Positions 1 to 7,225 of a stretch of 19,928 nucleotides of DNA are shown one piece after another. The notes under the pieces are model-generated. The model worked only from the letters and a program-made list of their open reading frames with translations, did no database searches and was not told where the DNA came from. Each line of letters opens with the position of its first letter. Within the stretch, counting starts at the first letter, position 1. The DNA is taken from contig DASQMX010000033.1 of NCBI GenBank assembly GCA_035645275.1, forward strand, positions 1 through 19,928, given 5' to 3'. A program made the translations under genes and the position numbers. The DNA comes from Paranoxybacillus sp035645275 (GTDB lineage Bacteria; Bacillota; Bacilli; Bacillales; Anoxybacillaceae).

Positions 1-73
1 TCTTTCCTCATCCCTTCTTCACATATAAACACCACAGGAATCCTGTGATGGATGGAGTATCTCGTCTCATGGA

Positions 74-118
74 AATTGGCATTAGAAATGACACTTGAAT
101 TGGCATGAAATTGACACT
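74..118. repeat. Two tandem copies of a ~21-bp motif; possible IS21-family terminal repeats
   Basis: Two near-identical motifs sit next to each other, AATTGGCATTAGAAATGACACT (74-95, first 20 bases shared in pattern) and AATTGGCATGAAATTGACACT (98-118), at a 24-nt period. Both read AATTGGCAT, an A/T spacer, then GACACT. IS21-family elements are known to carry several such ~20-bp repeats inside each end, so this may be the end of a lost or off-window element. No istA or istB coding sequence is visible here, so the family call is inference. A 15-nt palindrome, CACAGGAATCCTGTG (33-47), lies just outside and is unexplained. Confidence 0.35.
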
Positions 119-133
119 CTCCATAAATTCTTT

Positions 134-355
134 TCATCTTCGAGATAGTTCAAATTTTCTCCTGCCAAATTGCATGACTTTATTTGAAAAGTCTTGTAAA
201 GATAAGACAAATGCCTGTTTTGCCTCCCAAAACGGAACCCGTTAATCGATGAGATGCCCTTTTCTTGTCCATGATATGTTTGTTTGTGGATCGTATTGAG
301 CGGTTTCCACCAATGGAAACAGCCATTTCATAGACACATGATACAAAGTGAGTTT
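134..355 (-). pseudogene. Degraded reading frame downstream of menE, one internal stop; possibly a comK-like C-terminal remnant
   Basis: Directly after the menE stop, the same minus-strand frame stays open from 355 to 134 apart from one TAA at 242-244. The first Met is at 329-331. The part before the stop reads MKWLFPLVETAQYDPQTNIS and onward; the part after it contains VPFWEAKQAFVLSLQDFSNK. The composition is protein-like. The stretch LSLQDFSNKV resembles the ISYNSFENQV region near the C-terminus of the competence regulator ComK as I recall it, but the rest aligns poorly, so this is a weak guess. No SD is clear and the frame is far shorter than ComK (~190 aa). It occupies the place where menC follows menE in Bacillus subtilis, and it does not resemble MenC. 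The whole 1-355 stretch holds no intact gene. Confidence 0.3.
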
Positions 356-1837
356 TTATTTTGCCTCTCCGCTCTTTGGAATCAGTTCTACCAATTTACG
401 CCGCAGCAATTTTTTCGCAGCATTTCGCGGTAATTCTTTCACAAAATAAATCTGTTTTGGTACTTTATATTTTGCCAGTCTTTCTTTGCAAAAATCGCTT
501 AATTCCTCTGCTGTTACTGCGCAGCCCTCTTTTCGTTTTACAAATGCGCAAGGTACTTGTCCCCATTTTTCATCGGCCATTCCCGTCACTCCGGCTTCTT
601 CTACCGCTTCATGCGAAAGCAGAACCGCTTCAATCTCCGCCGGATAAATATTTTCTCCGCCTGAAATAATTAAATCCGAACGACGGTCTAACACATAAAG
701 AAATCCTTCTTCATCCACATAACCAATATCTCCGGTGTAAAACCATCCGTCTTTTATCGCTTGTTTCGTAGCATCCGGACGATTTAAATATCCTTTTGTA
801 ACGTTAGGACCTTTAACAACGATTTCTCCAGGCTCATTTGGACGCGCGATTTGACCATTGTTTTCAATGCGAATTTGCGCCGGAAACAGCGGTTTTCCTG
901 CCGAACCGAGCTTTGCGAAACTGTACTCCGGTGCAAGCGTTACGATTTGTGAGGCTGTTTCTGTCATGCCGTATGTTTGATAGACGGGGATTCCTTTATC
1001 GCGGCACGCCTCTAAAAGCGGTTTTGGCGCAGGTCCGCCGCCCAACAACATGCAGCGAAACGTATCAGGATATGTACGCTCGCCAAGCTCTGAAAGCATT
1101 TGCTGGAGCATCGCGCTTACAACGGACATGATTGTCGCTTTTCCTTGAATAAGAATATCGTTTGCTTGTTTCGCGTCAAATCCATTCATGACATATACGC
1201 TTATTCCGTAAATAACGCTTCTCATTAAGATCGAAAGTCCGCTAATATGAAAAAACGGAACGGCCGCAAGCCAACAGTCTGTTTCCCGCAATCCTAAATT
1301 CAATGCCGAACCCACGGCGCTCCACCAATGGTTTCCGTAAGTTTGCAATACCCCTTTCGGCTTTCCTGTCGTTCCCGATGTGTACATGATTGTCGCCGTA
1401 TCATCTAAATGATATTCATGCTGCAGTCGGCATTCTTGTTCCGGCAGGAAGAGAAGTTCGCTTGTTTTTACAATTTGAATATGCGAAAAATCGCTTATTC
1501 GCTCTGCTAGCTCATCATCAACAAGTAAATATTTCGCTTGGCTATCTTGCAGTTGCCAAGATAATTCACTTGAAGTTAACCTTGTGTTTTGCAACAAAAC
1601 AATCGCACCAATATAGTGAAGTGCATGGATCACTTCAATCATATCTATGCTATTTTTCATTAACAGGGCAACAATATCACCTTTAGAAATCCCTAAGCCA
1701 GCAAGCTGCCGCGCCCTTTTTAAAACCGCATCGTGCAGCTCAGAAAAAGTCTTTTTTTCTCCAGCATCTTGAACAGCGATGCGGTCGGGCGTTAAAAACG
1801 CTCGCTGCATTAACCAGTTTGGCATCGATGTTTGCAT
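356..1837 (-). CDS. menE: 2-succinylbenzoate--CoA ligase (o-succinylbenzoyl-CoA synthetase)
   Basis: MenE activates o-succinylbenzoate to its CoA thioester with ATP in cytoplasmic menaquinone synthesis. It is an ANL-superfamily adenylating enzyme of 493 aa, a normal length. Visible motifs are the P-loop-like TIMYTSGTTGKPKG (about 149-162), QTYGMTET, YTGD in the large domain, the hinge LDRRSDLIISGGENIYPAEIE, and a C-terminal PRNAAKKLLRRKL with the usual catalytic Lys region. I chose the ATG at 1835-1837 because AAGGAGG lies 8 nt upstream. A longer frame to 1882 exists but begins inside a hairpin with no SD. It is the last gene of the menF-D-H-B-E operon, but 356 bp of repeats and a hairpin separate it from menB, so its expression may partly differ from the rest of the operon. 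Confidence 0.95.
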   Translation of the reverse strand: MQTSMPNWLMQRAFLTPDRIAVQDAGEKKTFSELHDAVLKRARQLAGLGISKGDIVALLMKNSIDMIEVIHALHYIGAIVLLQNTRLTSSELSWQLQDSQAKYLLVDDELAERISDFSHIQIVKTSELLFLPEQECRLQHEYHLDDTATIMYTSGTTGKPKGVLQTYGNHWWSAVGSALNLGLRETDCWLAAVPFFHISGLSILMRSVIYGISVYVMNGFDAKQANDILIQGKATIMSVVSAMLQQMLSELGERTYPDTFRCMLLGGGPAPKPLLEACRDKGIPVYQTYGMTETASQIVTLAPEYSFAKLGSAGKPLFPAQIRIENNGQIARPNEPGEIVVKGPNVTKGYLNRPDATKQAIKDGWFYTGDIGYVDEEGFLYVLDRRSDLIISGGENIYPAEIEAVLLSHEAVEEAGVTGMADEKWGQVPCAFVKRKEGCAVTAEELSDFCKERLAKYKVPKQIYFVKELPRNAAKKLLRRKLVELIPKSGEAK

Positions 1838-1859
1838 AGAATCTCCCTCCTTACAAAGA

Positions 1860-1888
1860 AACAGCTTGATGGTTACCATCAAGCTGTT
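1860..1888 (-). terminator. Perfect 13-bp stem-loop just upstream of the menE ribosome binding site
   Basis: AACAGCTTGATGG (1860-1872) pairs perfectly with CCATCAAGCTGTT (1876-1888) across a 3-nt loop. Read on the minus strand, the stem is followed by TCTTTG and then the menE AAGGAGG, only 7 nt after the stem. The T run is weak, so this may be a leaky terminator or attenuator between menB and menE, an RNA-processing or stability hairpin, or a translation-modulating structure. It is not a strong intrinsic terminator for either strand. Confidence 0.45.
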
Positions 1889-1936
1889 CTTAAAAAATGA
1901 AGAAAGTAACGAAATGCAGAGCGAATCGGAATCGCG

Positions 1937-2058
1937 GCGCTTCCGCTTTTCTTATTGTCTAGCTCGCCTCGCAACGCCTAGTGGAAAATAACCTTCCTCC
2001 GTCGAAATGCAAGCATTTCTTGTCGGAAGAACATTTTCCTTACGACGTTAAGCGCTCG
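1937..2058. repeat. Tandem nested-hairpin repeat, unit 1 (~120 bp)
   Basis: The unit begins GCGCTTCCGCTTTTCTTA then TTGTCTAGCT (to 1964). It then folds as nested stems: CGC-AACG (1970-1976) with CGTT-aa-GCG (2046-2054); GGAAAAT (1983-1989) with ATTTTCC (2033-2039); a symmetric AAC/AAC internal loop (1990-1992, 2030-2032); CTTCC (1993-1997) with GGAAG (2025-2029); and an apical hairpin GAAATGC-aa-GCATTTC (2004-2019). From memory, sequences starting like this recur in Bacillaceae genomes, so it is probably a dispersed repeat family. There is no coding potential. It lies between menB and menE. Confidence 0.75.
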
Positions 2059-2178
2059 GCTCCACTTTTCTTATTGTCTAGCTTCAGCGCCTAGCTCTCT
2101 TGCGCCAAATAACCTTCGCCCTTGAGGTGATAAACACCTCAGCGTGCGAAGAACATTTGGCTTCGAGAGCTGATCGCA
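2059..2178. repeat. Tandem nested-hairpin repeat, unit 2 (~120 bp)
   Basis: This unit starts GCTCCACTTTTCTTATTG then TCTAGCT (to 2083) and repeats the architecture of the unit before it with different stem bases. Outer stem: AGCTCTC (2093-2099) with GAGAGCT (2165-2171). Then GCCAAAT (2104-2110) with ATTTGGC (2155-2161), the same AAC/AAC internal loop (2111-2113, 2152-2154), CTTCGC (2114-2119) with GCGAAG (2146-2151), and an apical hairpin TGAGGTG-N5-CACCTCA (2123-2141). Stems differ between units while pairing is kept, which argues for selection on structure. Function unknown. Confidence 0.75.
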
Positions 2179-2196
2179 GCGCTTCCGCTTTTCTTA
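2179..2196. repeat. Third, truncated copy of the repeat start, ending at the menB stop codon
   Basis: GCGCTTCCGCTTTTCTTA at 2179-2196 is identical to 1937-1954. The TTTTCTTA box recurs at 1947, 2066 and 2189, a spacing of 119 and 123 nt. The last three bases are the complement of the menB TAA stop, so the repeat junction falls exactly on the end of menB. With the adjoining menB codons it forms GCGCTTCCG...CGGAAAGCGC, a hairpin with one bulged base, across the stop codon. Confidence 0.65.
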
Positions 2197-3012
2197 CGGA
2201 AAGCGCGGGAATTGTTTGAAGTTTGGCTTACGCTTCTCTTTAAACGCGTCACGTCCTTCTTTTGCTTCGTCTGTCGTATAGTATAGCAATGTCGCATCTC
2301 CAGCTAGCTGCTGAATGCCCGCTAAACCATCTGTATCCGCGTTAAACGCAGCTTTTAAGAAGCGGATTGCCGTTGGGCTTTTCTCAAGAATTTCTTGCGC
2401 CCATTTCACCGTTTCTTCTTCTAGCTGTTCTAGCGGCACAACTTTGTTCACGAGACCCATTTCCAACGCTTCTTGTGCATTGTATTGACGGCATAAATAC
2501 CAAATTTCACGCGCCTTTTTATGTCCGACAATACGTGCTAAATAACCTGCACCATATCCGCCGTCAAAGCTTCCTACTTTTGGTCCTGTCTGTCCGAAAA
2601 TCGCGTTGTCCGCAGCAATCGTTAAATCGCAAACAACGTGTAAAACGTGACCGCCACCGATCGCATATCCGGCAACCATCGCAATTACCGGTTTTGGAAT
2701 AACGCGGATTAAACGTTGCAAGTCTAATACGTTAAGACGAGGAATTTGGTCTTCACCGACATAACCGCCATGACCACGCACTTTTTGGTCGCCACCGGAG
2801 CAAAACGCTTTTCCGCCTGCGCCTGTTAAGATGATGACACCGATGTTTGCATCATCACGTGCGTAAGAAAACGCATCAATCAATTCCATAACCGTTTTCG
2901 GACGGAATGCATTATGTACTTCCGGACGGTTAATCGTAATCTTGGCGATACCGTTGTATGTTTCATACAAAATATCTTCATACTGTCTTTCCGCTACCCA
3001 TTCAATTGCCAC
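2194..3012 (-). CDS. menB: 1,4-dihydroxy-2-naphthoyl-CoA synthase
   Basis: MenB performs the Dieckmann-type ring closure of o-succinylbenzoyl-CoA to 1,4-dihydroxy-2-naphthoyl-CoA. It is a crotonase-fold protein of 272 aa, full length. Visible motifs: GGKAFCSGGDQ (about 66-75), the oxyanion-hole region GYAIGGGHVLHVVCDL (115-130), QTGPKVGSFDGGYGAGYLAR (141-160), and the family ending FPRFP. A Gly in QTG, rather than Asp as in the mycobacterial enzyme, fits the bicarbonate-dependent class known from E. coli. The start is GTG (3010-3012) with AGGAGG 8 nt upstream. That SD sits directly after the TAA of menH, so the two are likely translated in tandem. Its stop codon abuts a repeat array that separates it from menE. 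Confidence 0.96.
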   Translation of the reverse strand: MAIEWVAERQYEDILYETYNGIAKITINRPEVHNAFRPKTVMELIDAFSYARDDANIGVIILTGAGGKAFCSGGDQKVRGHGGYVGEDQIPRLNVLDLQRLIRVIPKPVIAMVAGYAIGGGHVLHVVCDLTIAADNAIFGQTGPKVGSFDGGYGAGYLARIVGHKKAREIWYLCRQYNAQEALEMGLVNKVVPLEQLEEETVKWAQEILEKSPTAIRFLKAAFNADTDGLAGIQQLAGDATLLYYTTDEAKEGRDAFKEKRKPNFKQFPRFP

Positions 3013-3026
3013 AAGCTTGTCCTCCT

Positions 3027-3827
3027 TTATATAAACTCATCTACTATTTTAACAAAAATCTCCGGTTGTTCCACATGAATTGCATGTCCGCTGTCAGAAA
3101 TTTGCGAAACAACTGCATTTGGCATGAAGCGCGCCATTTCCGAAGCAATCCGACAAAACTTTTCATCTAACTCCCCGCATATAAGCAACGTCGGTATTGT
3201 CACTTCAGAAAGCCGATCCCACCATGATGGTTGTTTTCCTGTTCCCATGCCGCGTAAACTATTGGCTAACCCCTTTTCCTTATTGCGTAAACGCTCTGTC
3301 CGAATACGCTCCTGCACGATTGGCGGGAGCCTTTTTTGCGTATTGAATAACGGAATATTCTCCCACTTTTCAACGAAATGTTTTACACCATATGTTTCAA
3401 TTTCTAGAGCAAGCGCCTCATCGCTCTTTATGCGCGCACGCCGTTCCTCATCGCTCTTTAGTCCTGGAGAACTGCTTTCCAAAATTAATTTGTTTACCCG
3501 ATGTGGATAAAGAATCGCGAATGTTAAAGCAAGTCTGCCTCCCATTGAATAACCTAATACATTTACTTTTTCTATATGTAGTTGTTTTAGAATTTCTTCT
3601 AAATCAGCAGCTACATGTTCGATTTCATAGCGCTTAAAATTATGCGGAGAATCGCTTAAACCATGTCCAATGATATCAATCATAATGAGTTTTCGCTTAT
3701 TTTGCCATTTCGGTACGAGCCATTTCCACGATTCTACACTTCCCGTAAAACCGTGTAGCAATAGAAGCGGGTCACCATGTCCGTAAATCTCTACATGATA
3801 AGCAACGCCATTAGCGACAATTTTCAT
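3027..3827 (-). CDS. menH: 2-succinyl-6-hydroxy-2,4-cyclohexadiene-1-carboxylate synthase
   Basis: MenH removes pyruvate from the MenD product SEPHCHC to give SHCHC. It is an alpha/beta hydrolase of 266 aa. The catalytic triad can be read as Ser94 in GYSMGG, Asp221 in GELDEKF and His248 in SGHAIH, with the oxyanion HGFTGS at 25-30. I chose the ATG at 3825-3827, which overlaps the menD TGA as ATGA, with AAGGAAG upstream. A longer frame up to 3923 lies inside menD and is rejected. Alpha/beta hydrolases are functionally diverse, but the position between menD and menB makes the MenH role secure. Confidence 0.93.
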   Translation of the reverse strand: MKIVANGVAYHVEIYGHGDPLLLLHGFTGSVESWKWLVPKWQNKRKLIMIDIIGHGLSDSPHNFKRYEIEHVAADLEEILKQLHIEKVNVLGYSMGGRLALTFAILYPHRVNKLILESSSPGLKSDEERRARIKSDEALALEIETYGVKHFVEKWENIPLFNTQKRLPPIVQERIRTERLRNKEKGLANSLRGMGTGKQPSWWDRLSEVTIPTLLICGELDEKFCRIASEMARFMPNAVVSQISDSGHAIHVEQPEIFVKIVDEFI

Positions 3828-5581
3828 ACGTTTCTTCCTTTTTGTAGCAATTTCGATATTTCCAGGGAAACATTTTCCCACAAATGGCGATGTTTTTTGA
3901 CATTTTCTTGTCTTGATGTACATACTTCAATGACATGCAGCCCCGCTGTTGAAAAAGAGCTTGTGACACTTTTTCGAAATTCGTCCCATGTATCTGCTTT
4001 TGTATAATTTCCATCATACATGCGTACGACATGTTCAAATTGCAAATTCGTCGGTGTGCCAAATAGTGATTCAAAATGCTTTTCTTGTTTTGCCTGTGGC
4101 AAAAACGAGAAAATTCCGCCGCCATTATTGTTGATAACAATAATAGTTGCATTTAATTGGTGCATTTTCGCAGCCAGCAAACCGTTTAAATCATGATAAA
4201 ACGACAAATCACCAATAACAAGTACAAGAGGGTCGCCTGTCACACTGGCTCCTAATGCGCTCGAAACAACACCGTCAATCCCATTCGCACCGCGGTTTGC
4301 CATGACACGAATGTTTTTGTCCGTTGCCATAAAAAACGTATCCGCATCGCGAATTGGCATACTATTTCCAACAAATAAAATCGATTTTTCTGGAAGCAGA
4401 TACGATAGCTCGATAAATACTCTTCCTTCAAACATTTCTTCATCTTTGCCAGCTTCCAGCAATGCCGTTTTAGCCATTTTATTTGCATCCTGCCATAGTT
4501 TTGCCCAATCGCTTTGTTTCTTTTTTGGTTGTGCTAATTCAACTAATCGGTTACAAAAATCGGTTTCATCACAATGAATCATGTAGGAAGCATTAAGGGT
4601 TGGCTCACGCCAGCCTCCATCACCATCAACGACGATTTGCTCAATTGCTGTATTGTTTTTTAACATTAATGTTAACGGCTTGGAAACGGGCATGGCACCG
4701 AAGCGAATAATCACTTCCGGCATCAATGTATGCATCGCTGTTTCAGTTTTCAAAATGGCATCATAACTTTCAACAATATATTCCTTTGAATGCGTTCCAC
4801 TGCGAAGATGAGAGAGAGGATCAGCTAGAATTGGATAGTTGAGTGTTTCCGCAAGTTTTACGACCGCCTCAGCAAAGTGAGGTTTGTCGATCTCTCCGCA
4901 AATAATCAGCCCTTTTTCAACTCCAGCAAGCCGCTCGTAAATGAATTGGAACTGCTCTCGTTCAAGCGTTCTTTTCCCAATGGAAACTTGAATATAAGAA
5001 GGCTCTTTCCGCTCAATTTGTGCCCAAGTTTGTTCGTTTACATTCGGAGCGAGAGGCTCGCGCAACGGAAAGTTTAAATGTACCGGCCCTGCCGGAGCAG
5101 TCATTGCCATTGCCGCTGCCCTTGCTGCCATTGTCCGTGCATAGCGAAGCATTTCTCTCGAGCCTTCAGGTAATGCCATTTCTACAAACCATTTTGCATG
5201 TTTCCCGTATATATTCAACTGGTCAATCGCTTGCGGTGCCCCCACATCACGAAGCTCATGCGGACGATCTGCTGTTAAAACAATGAGCGGAACACGTGCA
5301 TAATAGGCTTCCACTACAGCAGGCAAATAGTTAGCAACAGCTGTTCCCGATGTGCAAAGAAGCGCAACCGGTTTCCGTTTCGCCTTTGCCATTCCAAGCG
5401 CAAAAAAAGCGGCAGAACGCTCATCAATATTCATATGAACTTTTATGTCCGGATGCTCTGCCATCACAATCGCAAAGGGGGTAGAACGTGATCCCGGACT
5501 AACAATCACATCAGTGATGCCTACTTTTGTCAGCTCATCGACAAAAGCGGATACATACAATGTCAAATGGTCATGACTCAT
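3824..5581 (-). CDS. menD: 2-succinyl-5-enolpyruvyl-6-hydroxy-3-cyclohexene-1-carboxylate synthase
   Basis: MenD is the thiamine-diphosphate enzyme that joins 2-oxoglutarate, after decarboxylation, to isochorismate, committing it to menaquinone. It is full length at 585 aa. Visible features are SPGSRSTP (28-35) with its conserved Arg, the ThDP-activating Glu54 in NIDERSAAFF, TADRPHELRDVGAPQAIDQ, and the C-terminal metal/ThDP motif GDLSFYHDLNG (starts near 457) through VINNNGGGIFSFLP (about 480-493). The ATG is preceded by GGGGGAAGAG. It overlaps the end of menF by 11 nt and the menH start by 4 nt, so translation of the three is probably coupled. Confidence 0.96.
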   Translation of the reverse strand: MSHDHLTLYVSAFVDELTKVGITDVIVSPGSRSTPFAIVMAEHPDIKVHMNIDERSAAFFALGMAKAKRKPVALLCTSGTAVANYLPAVVEAYYARVPLIVLTADRPHELRDVGAPQAIDQLNIYGKHAKWFVEMALPEGSREMLRYARTMAARAAAMAMTAPAGPVHLNFPLREPLAPNVNEQTWAQIERKEPSYIQVSIGKRTLEREQFQFIYERLAGVEKGLIICGEIDKPHFAEAVVKLAETLNYPILADPLSHLRSGTHSKEYIVESYDAILKTETAMHTLMPEVIIRFGAMPVSKPLTLMLKNNTAIEQIVVDGDGGWREPTLNASYMIHCDETDFCNRLVELAQPKKKQSDWAKLWQDANKMAKTALLEAGKDEEMFEGRVFIELSYLLPEKSILFVGNSMPIRDADTFFMATDKNIRVMANRGANGIDGVVSSALGASVTGDPLVLVIGDLSFYHDLNGLLAAKMHQLNATIIVINNNGGGIFSFLPQAKQEKHFESLFGTPTNLQFEHVVRMYDGNYTKADTWDEFRKSVTSSFSTAGLHVIEVCTSRQENVKKHRHLWENVSLEISKLLQKGRNV

Positions 5582-6956
5582 TTTCTCTTCCCCCTAACGC
5601 CGACAGCATCGGCTTAAACTTTACTTTCGTTTCTTCATATTCGCTGAGCGGATCCGAATCCCCAACAATACCGCAACCGGCAAAAATCGAAGCCTCATTT
5701 CCTTGCAATAGCCCAGAACGAATCGCTACAGCGAACTCGCCATTCCCTTTTGCATCTAACCAACCGATCGGAGAGGCATACCAGCCTCGATCAAGCGGTT
5801 CGATTTCTCGAATCTTTTGAAGGGCTTTGCTCCGTGGAGTACCGCCTAAAGCGGGAGTAGGATGCAACCGCTCCACAAGGGACAGAAGCGAAATTGGCTG
5901 TCGGCTAAAGCCTTTTACCGGTGTATACAAATGTTGTATATCTCGCATTTTCAATAAGGAAGGTTGATCTGGAATGATTACTTCGTCACATACCTCTAGC
6001 ATCGCTTCCTTTATCATATCTACTACAAACCGATGTTCATAAAGGTTTTTTGAATCTTGAAGCAGCCAGTTGCCAAGTTCTTCATCTTCTTTTAATGTCT
6101 TTCCCCTGCGAATCGAACCCGCTAGACATGTCGAATAGCACATATCATCGTCTTTTTTGACAAGCTGTTCAGGAGAAGCTCCGAGAAAACAATCGCTTCC
6201 GCTTTCAAAAGCAAATATATAACTAAACGGCTGTTGTTCGCGAAGTCTTTTTAACACAATTGTCGGATTGATTCGTTTCTCAAACAATAGACGGGCTTCA
6301 CGCGCTAACACAACTTTTCCAAGCTCTCCGTTGCGAATATCAGAAGTTGCTTTCGTTACTGCGGTCAGCCATTCATCTTTCTCTATTTCAAACATCTTTA
6401 CACATGTTGCATTATGTTCATATGGGACAATCGTTTCTTGCTGCAACAAAGCTAACATCTGTTCAATTCTCTGCAATTCCTCTTCGTTGTTTTTAGCTGG
6501 AATGGTAATCGTAATCGAGCTTTCTCCTTTCACGATCGACAACACCATCATCGGAATAATCATTTTCGCTTCAGGAAAGTTTACCCATCGTTCCGTTTTT
6601 GCCTTTAACGGATCAAAAGAGAAGCCGCCAAACAATAAAGGACCTCGCCCCTTTTGCTCAAACAGAACCTGTTCAATAAAACGCTTCCATTGACGTTCAA
6701 CTTCCATGAACCGATTTTCATGCTGCCAAACTTCAATTGAATATATGCATCCCAATCCAACATAAACCGCTTCATTAGCAGGATCCGACCAAAAAAAACG
6801 GTGTCCAAGCGAAAATTCTTCCCCTAAATGAAAAAAATGAAGAGGATCTACGCTGTCCGTTTTTTCATTTACACTAATAAACGATGTGTTAGCATTTGCC
6901 GTTTTCATCATCCTATGCAATTGTTCTTGAATTTTATTTTGATATAAAGTAACCAC
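5571..6956 (-). CDS. menF: Isochorismate synthase (menaquinone-specific)
   Basis: MenF isomerises chorismate to isochorismate, the first step of the pathway. It is 461 aa, close to the B. subtilis enzyme, with the chorismate-binding fold in the C-terminal half. Visible motifs: LGKVVLAREARL, GASPEQLV, TCLAGSIRRG, LHPTPALGGTP and the C-terminal AGCGIVGDSDPLSEYEET. The N-terminus resembles B. subtilis MenF (SLDPLHFF-type and HRFFWSDP stretches). The start codon is GTG (6954-6956). The SD is weak (GCGGGATTACG), so a start at the later Met-Met pair cannot be excluded. It could be named entC/dhbC by fold, but the men neighbours fix the assignment. It is first in the operon, with a good promoter about 60 nt upstream. 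Confidence 0.94.
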   Translation of the reverse strand: MVTLYQNKIQEQLHRMMKTANANTSFISVNEKTDSVDPLHFFHLGEEFSLGHRFFWSDPANEAVYVGLGCIYSIEVWQHENRFMEVERQWKRFIEQVLFEQKGRGPLLFGGFSFDPLKAKTERWVNFPEAKMIIPMMVLSIVKGESSITITIPAKNNEEELQRIEQMLALLQQETIVPYEHNATCVKMFEIEKDEWLTAVTKATSDIRNGELGKVVLAREARLLFEKRINPTIVLKRLREQQPFSYIFAFESGSDCFLGASPEQLVKKDDDMCYSTCLAGSIRRGKTLKEDEELGNWLLQDSKNLYEHRFVVDMIKEAMLEVCDEVIIPDQPSLLKMRDIQHLYTPVKGFSRQPISLLSLVERLHPTPALGGTPRSKALQKIREIEPLDRGWYASPIGWLDAKGNGEFAVAIRSGLLQGNEASIFAGCGIVGDSDPLSEYEETKVKFKPMLSALGGRENES

Positions 6957-7013
6957 CGTAATCCCGCTTTCTTCCGTACTAAACTTTTTTCCAAACTAAA
7001 AATAACCTATCTT

Positions 7014-7042
7014 AAGATACAATGCTAGAAAAACAGTGTCAA
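7014..7042 (-). promoter_or_regulatory. Sigma-A promoter of the menF-D-H-B-E operon
   Basis: On the minus strand, TTGACA (complement of 7037-7042) and TATCTT (complement of 7014-7019) are separated by 17 nt. This is a perfect -35 and a 4/6 -10. It would start transcription near 7007, giving a leader of about 50 nt before the menF GTG. Confidence 0.65.
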
Positions 7043-7139
7043 CACGACCGGCATCATGAAAAAAGATCTCTATTTTCATTATAATATTCCTTTATATAGA
7101 TAGGAAATAATTTATACAGCATTTAAAACGTGAAAAAGA

Positions 7140-7168
7140 TTGACACCTTTTTCCCCTTTACCTACACT
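7140..7168 (+). promoter_or_regulatory. Sigma-A promoter of menA
   Basis: TTGACA (7140-7145) and TACACT (7163-7168) are separated by 17 nt. Transcription would begin near 7175, about 50 nt before the chosen menA start. The position also argues against the longer menA frame that opens at 7130. An inverted repeat ATGAAAA/TTTTCAT (7056-7079) lies between this and the divergent menF promoter and could be an operator, but this is not supported further. Confidence 0.6.
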
Positions 7169-7225
7169 TATTTTGAGTGTTTTTCAAGCTCACTTTTACT
7201 TTATCCTAATGTGAGGGGTATGATT

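Noticed and set aside
303..320. Hairpin GTTTCCA-N4-TGGAAAC as the menE terminator
   Set aside because: No T run follows on the minus strand, and it lies within the degraded reading frame.
1838..1882. Upstream extension of menE by 15 codons
   Set aside because: It begins inside the 13-bp hairpin, has no SD, and the internal ATG at 1837 has a strong AAGGAGG at correct spacing.
1937..2196. CRISPR-like array, because of regular ~120-nt spacing of a repeated 18-mer
   Set aside because: Only two full units, the repeats form long nested hairpins, the spacing is far too long, and there are no cas genes.
3124..3510. 128-aa frame on the plus strand opposite menH
   Set aside because: Antisense shadow of a well-supported gene, with no recognisable motif.
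3828..3923. Upstream extension of menH by 32 codons
   Set aside because: It lies wholly inside menD, and the later ATG forms the ATGA overlap with menD and fits the family N-terminus.
6268..6693. 141-aa frame on the plus strand opposite menF
   Set aside because: Shadow of menF: no SD or family similarity, and Cys/Ser-rich composition typical of antisense frames.
7130..7225. Upstream extension of menA by 32 codons
   Set aside because: It covers the TTGACA-N17-TACACT promoter, and the family length matches the start at 7226 with its SD.
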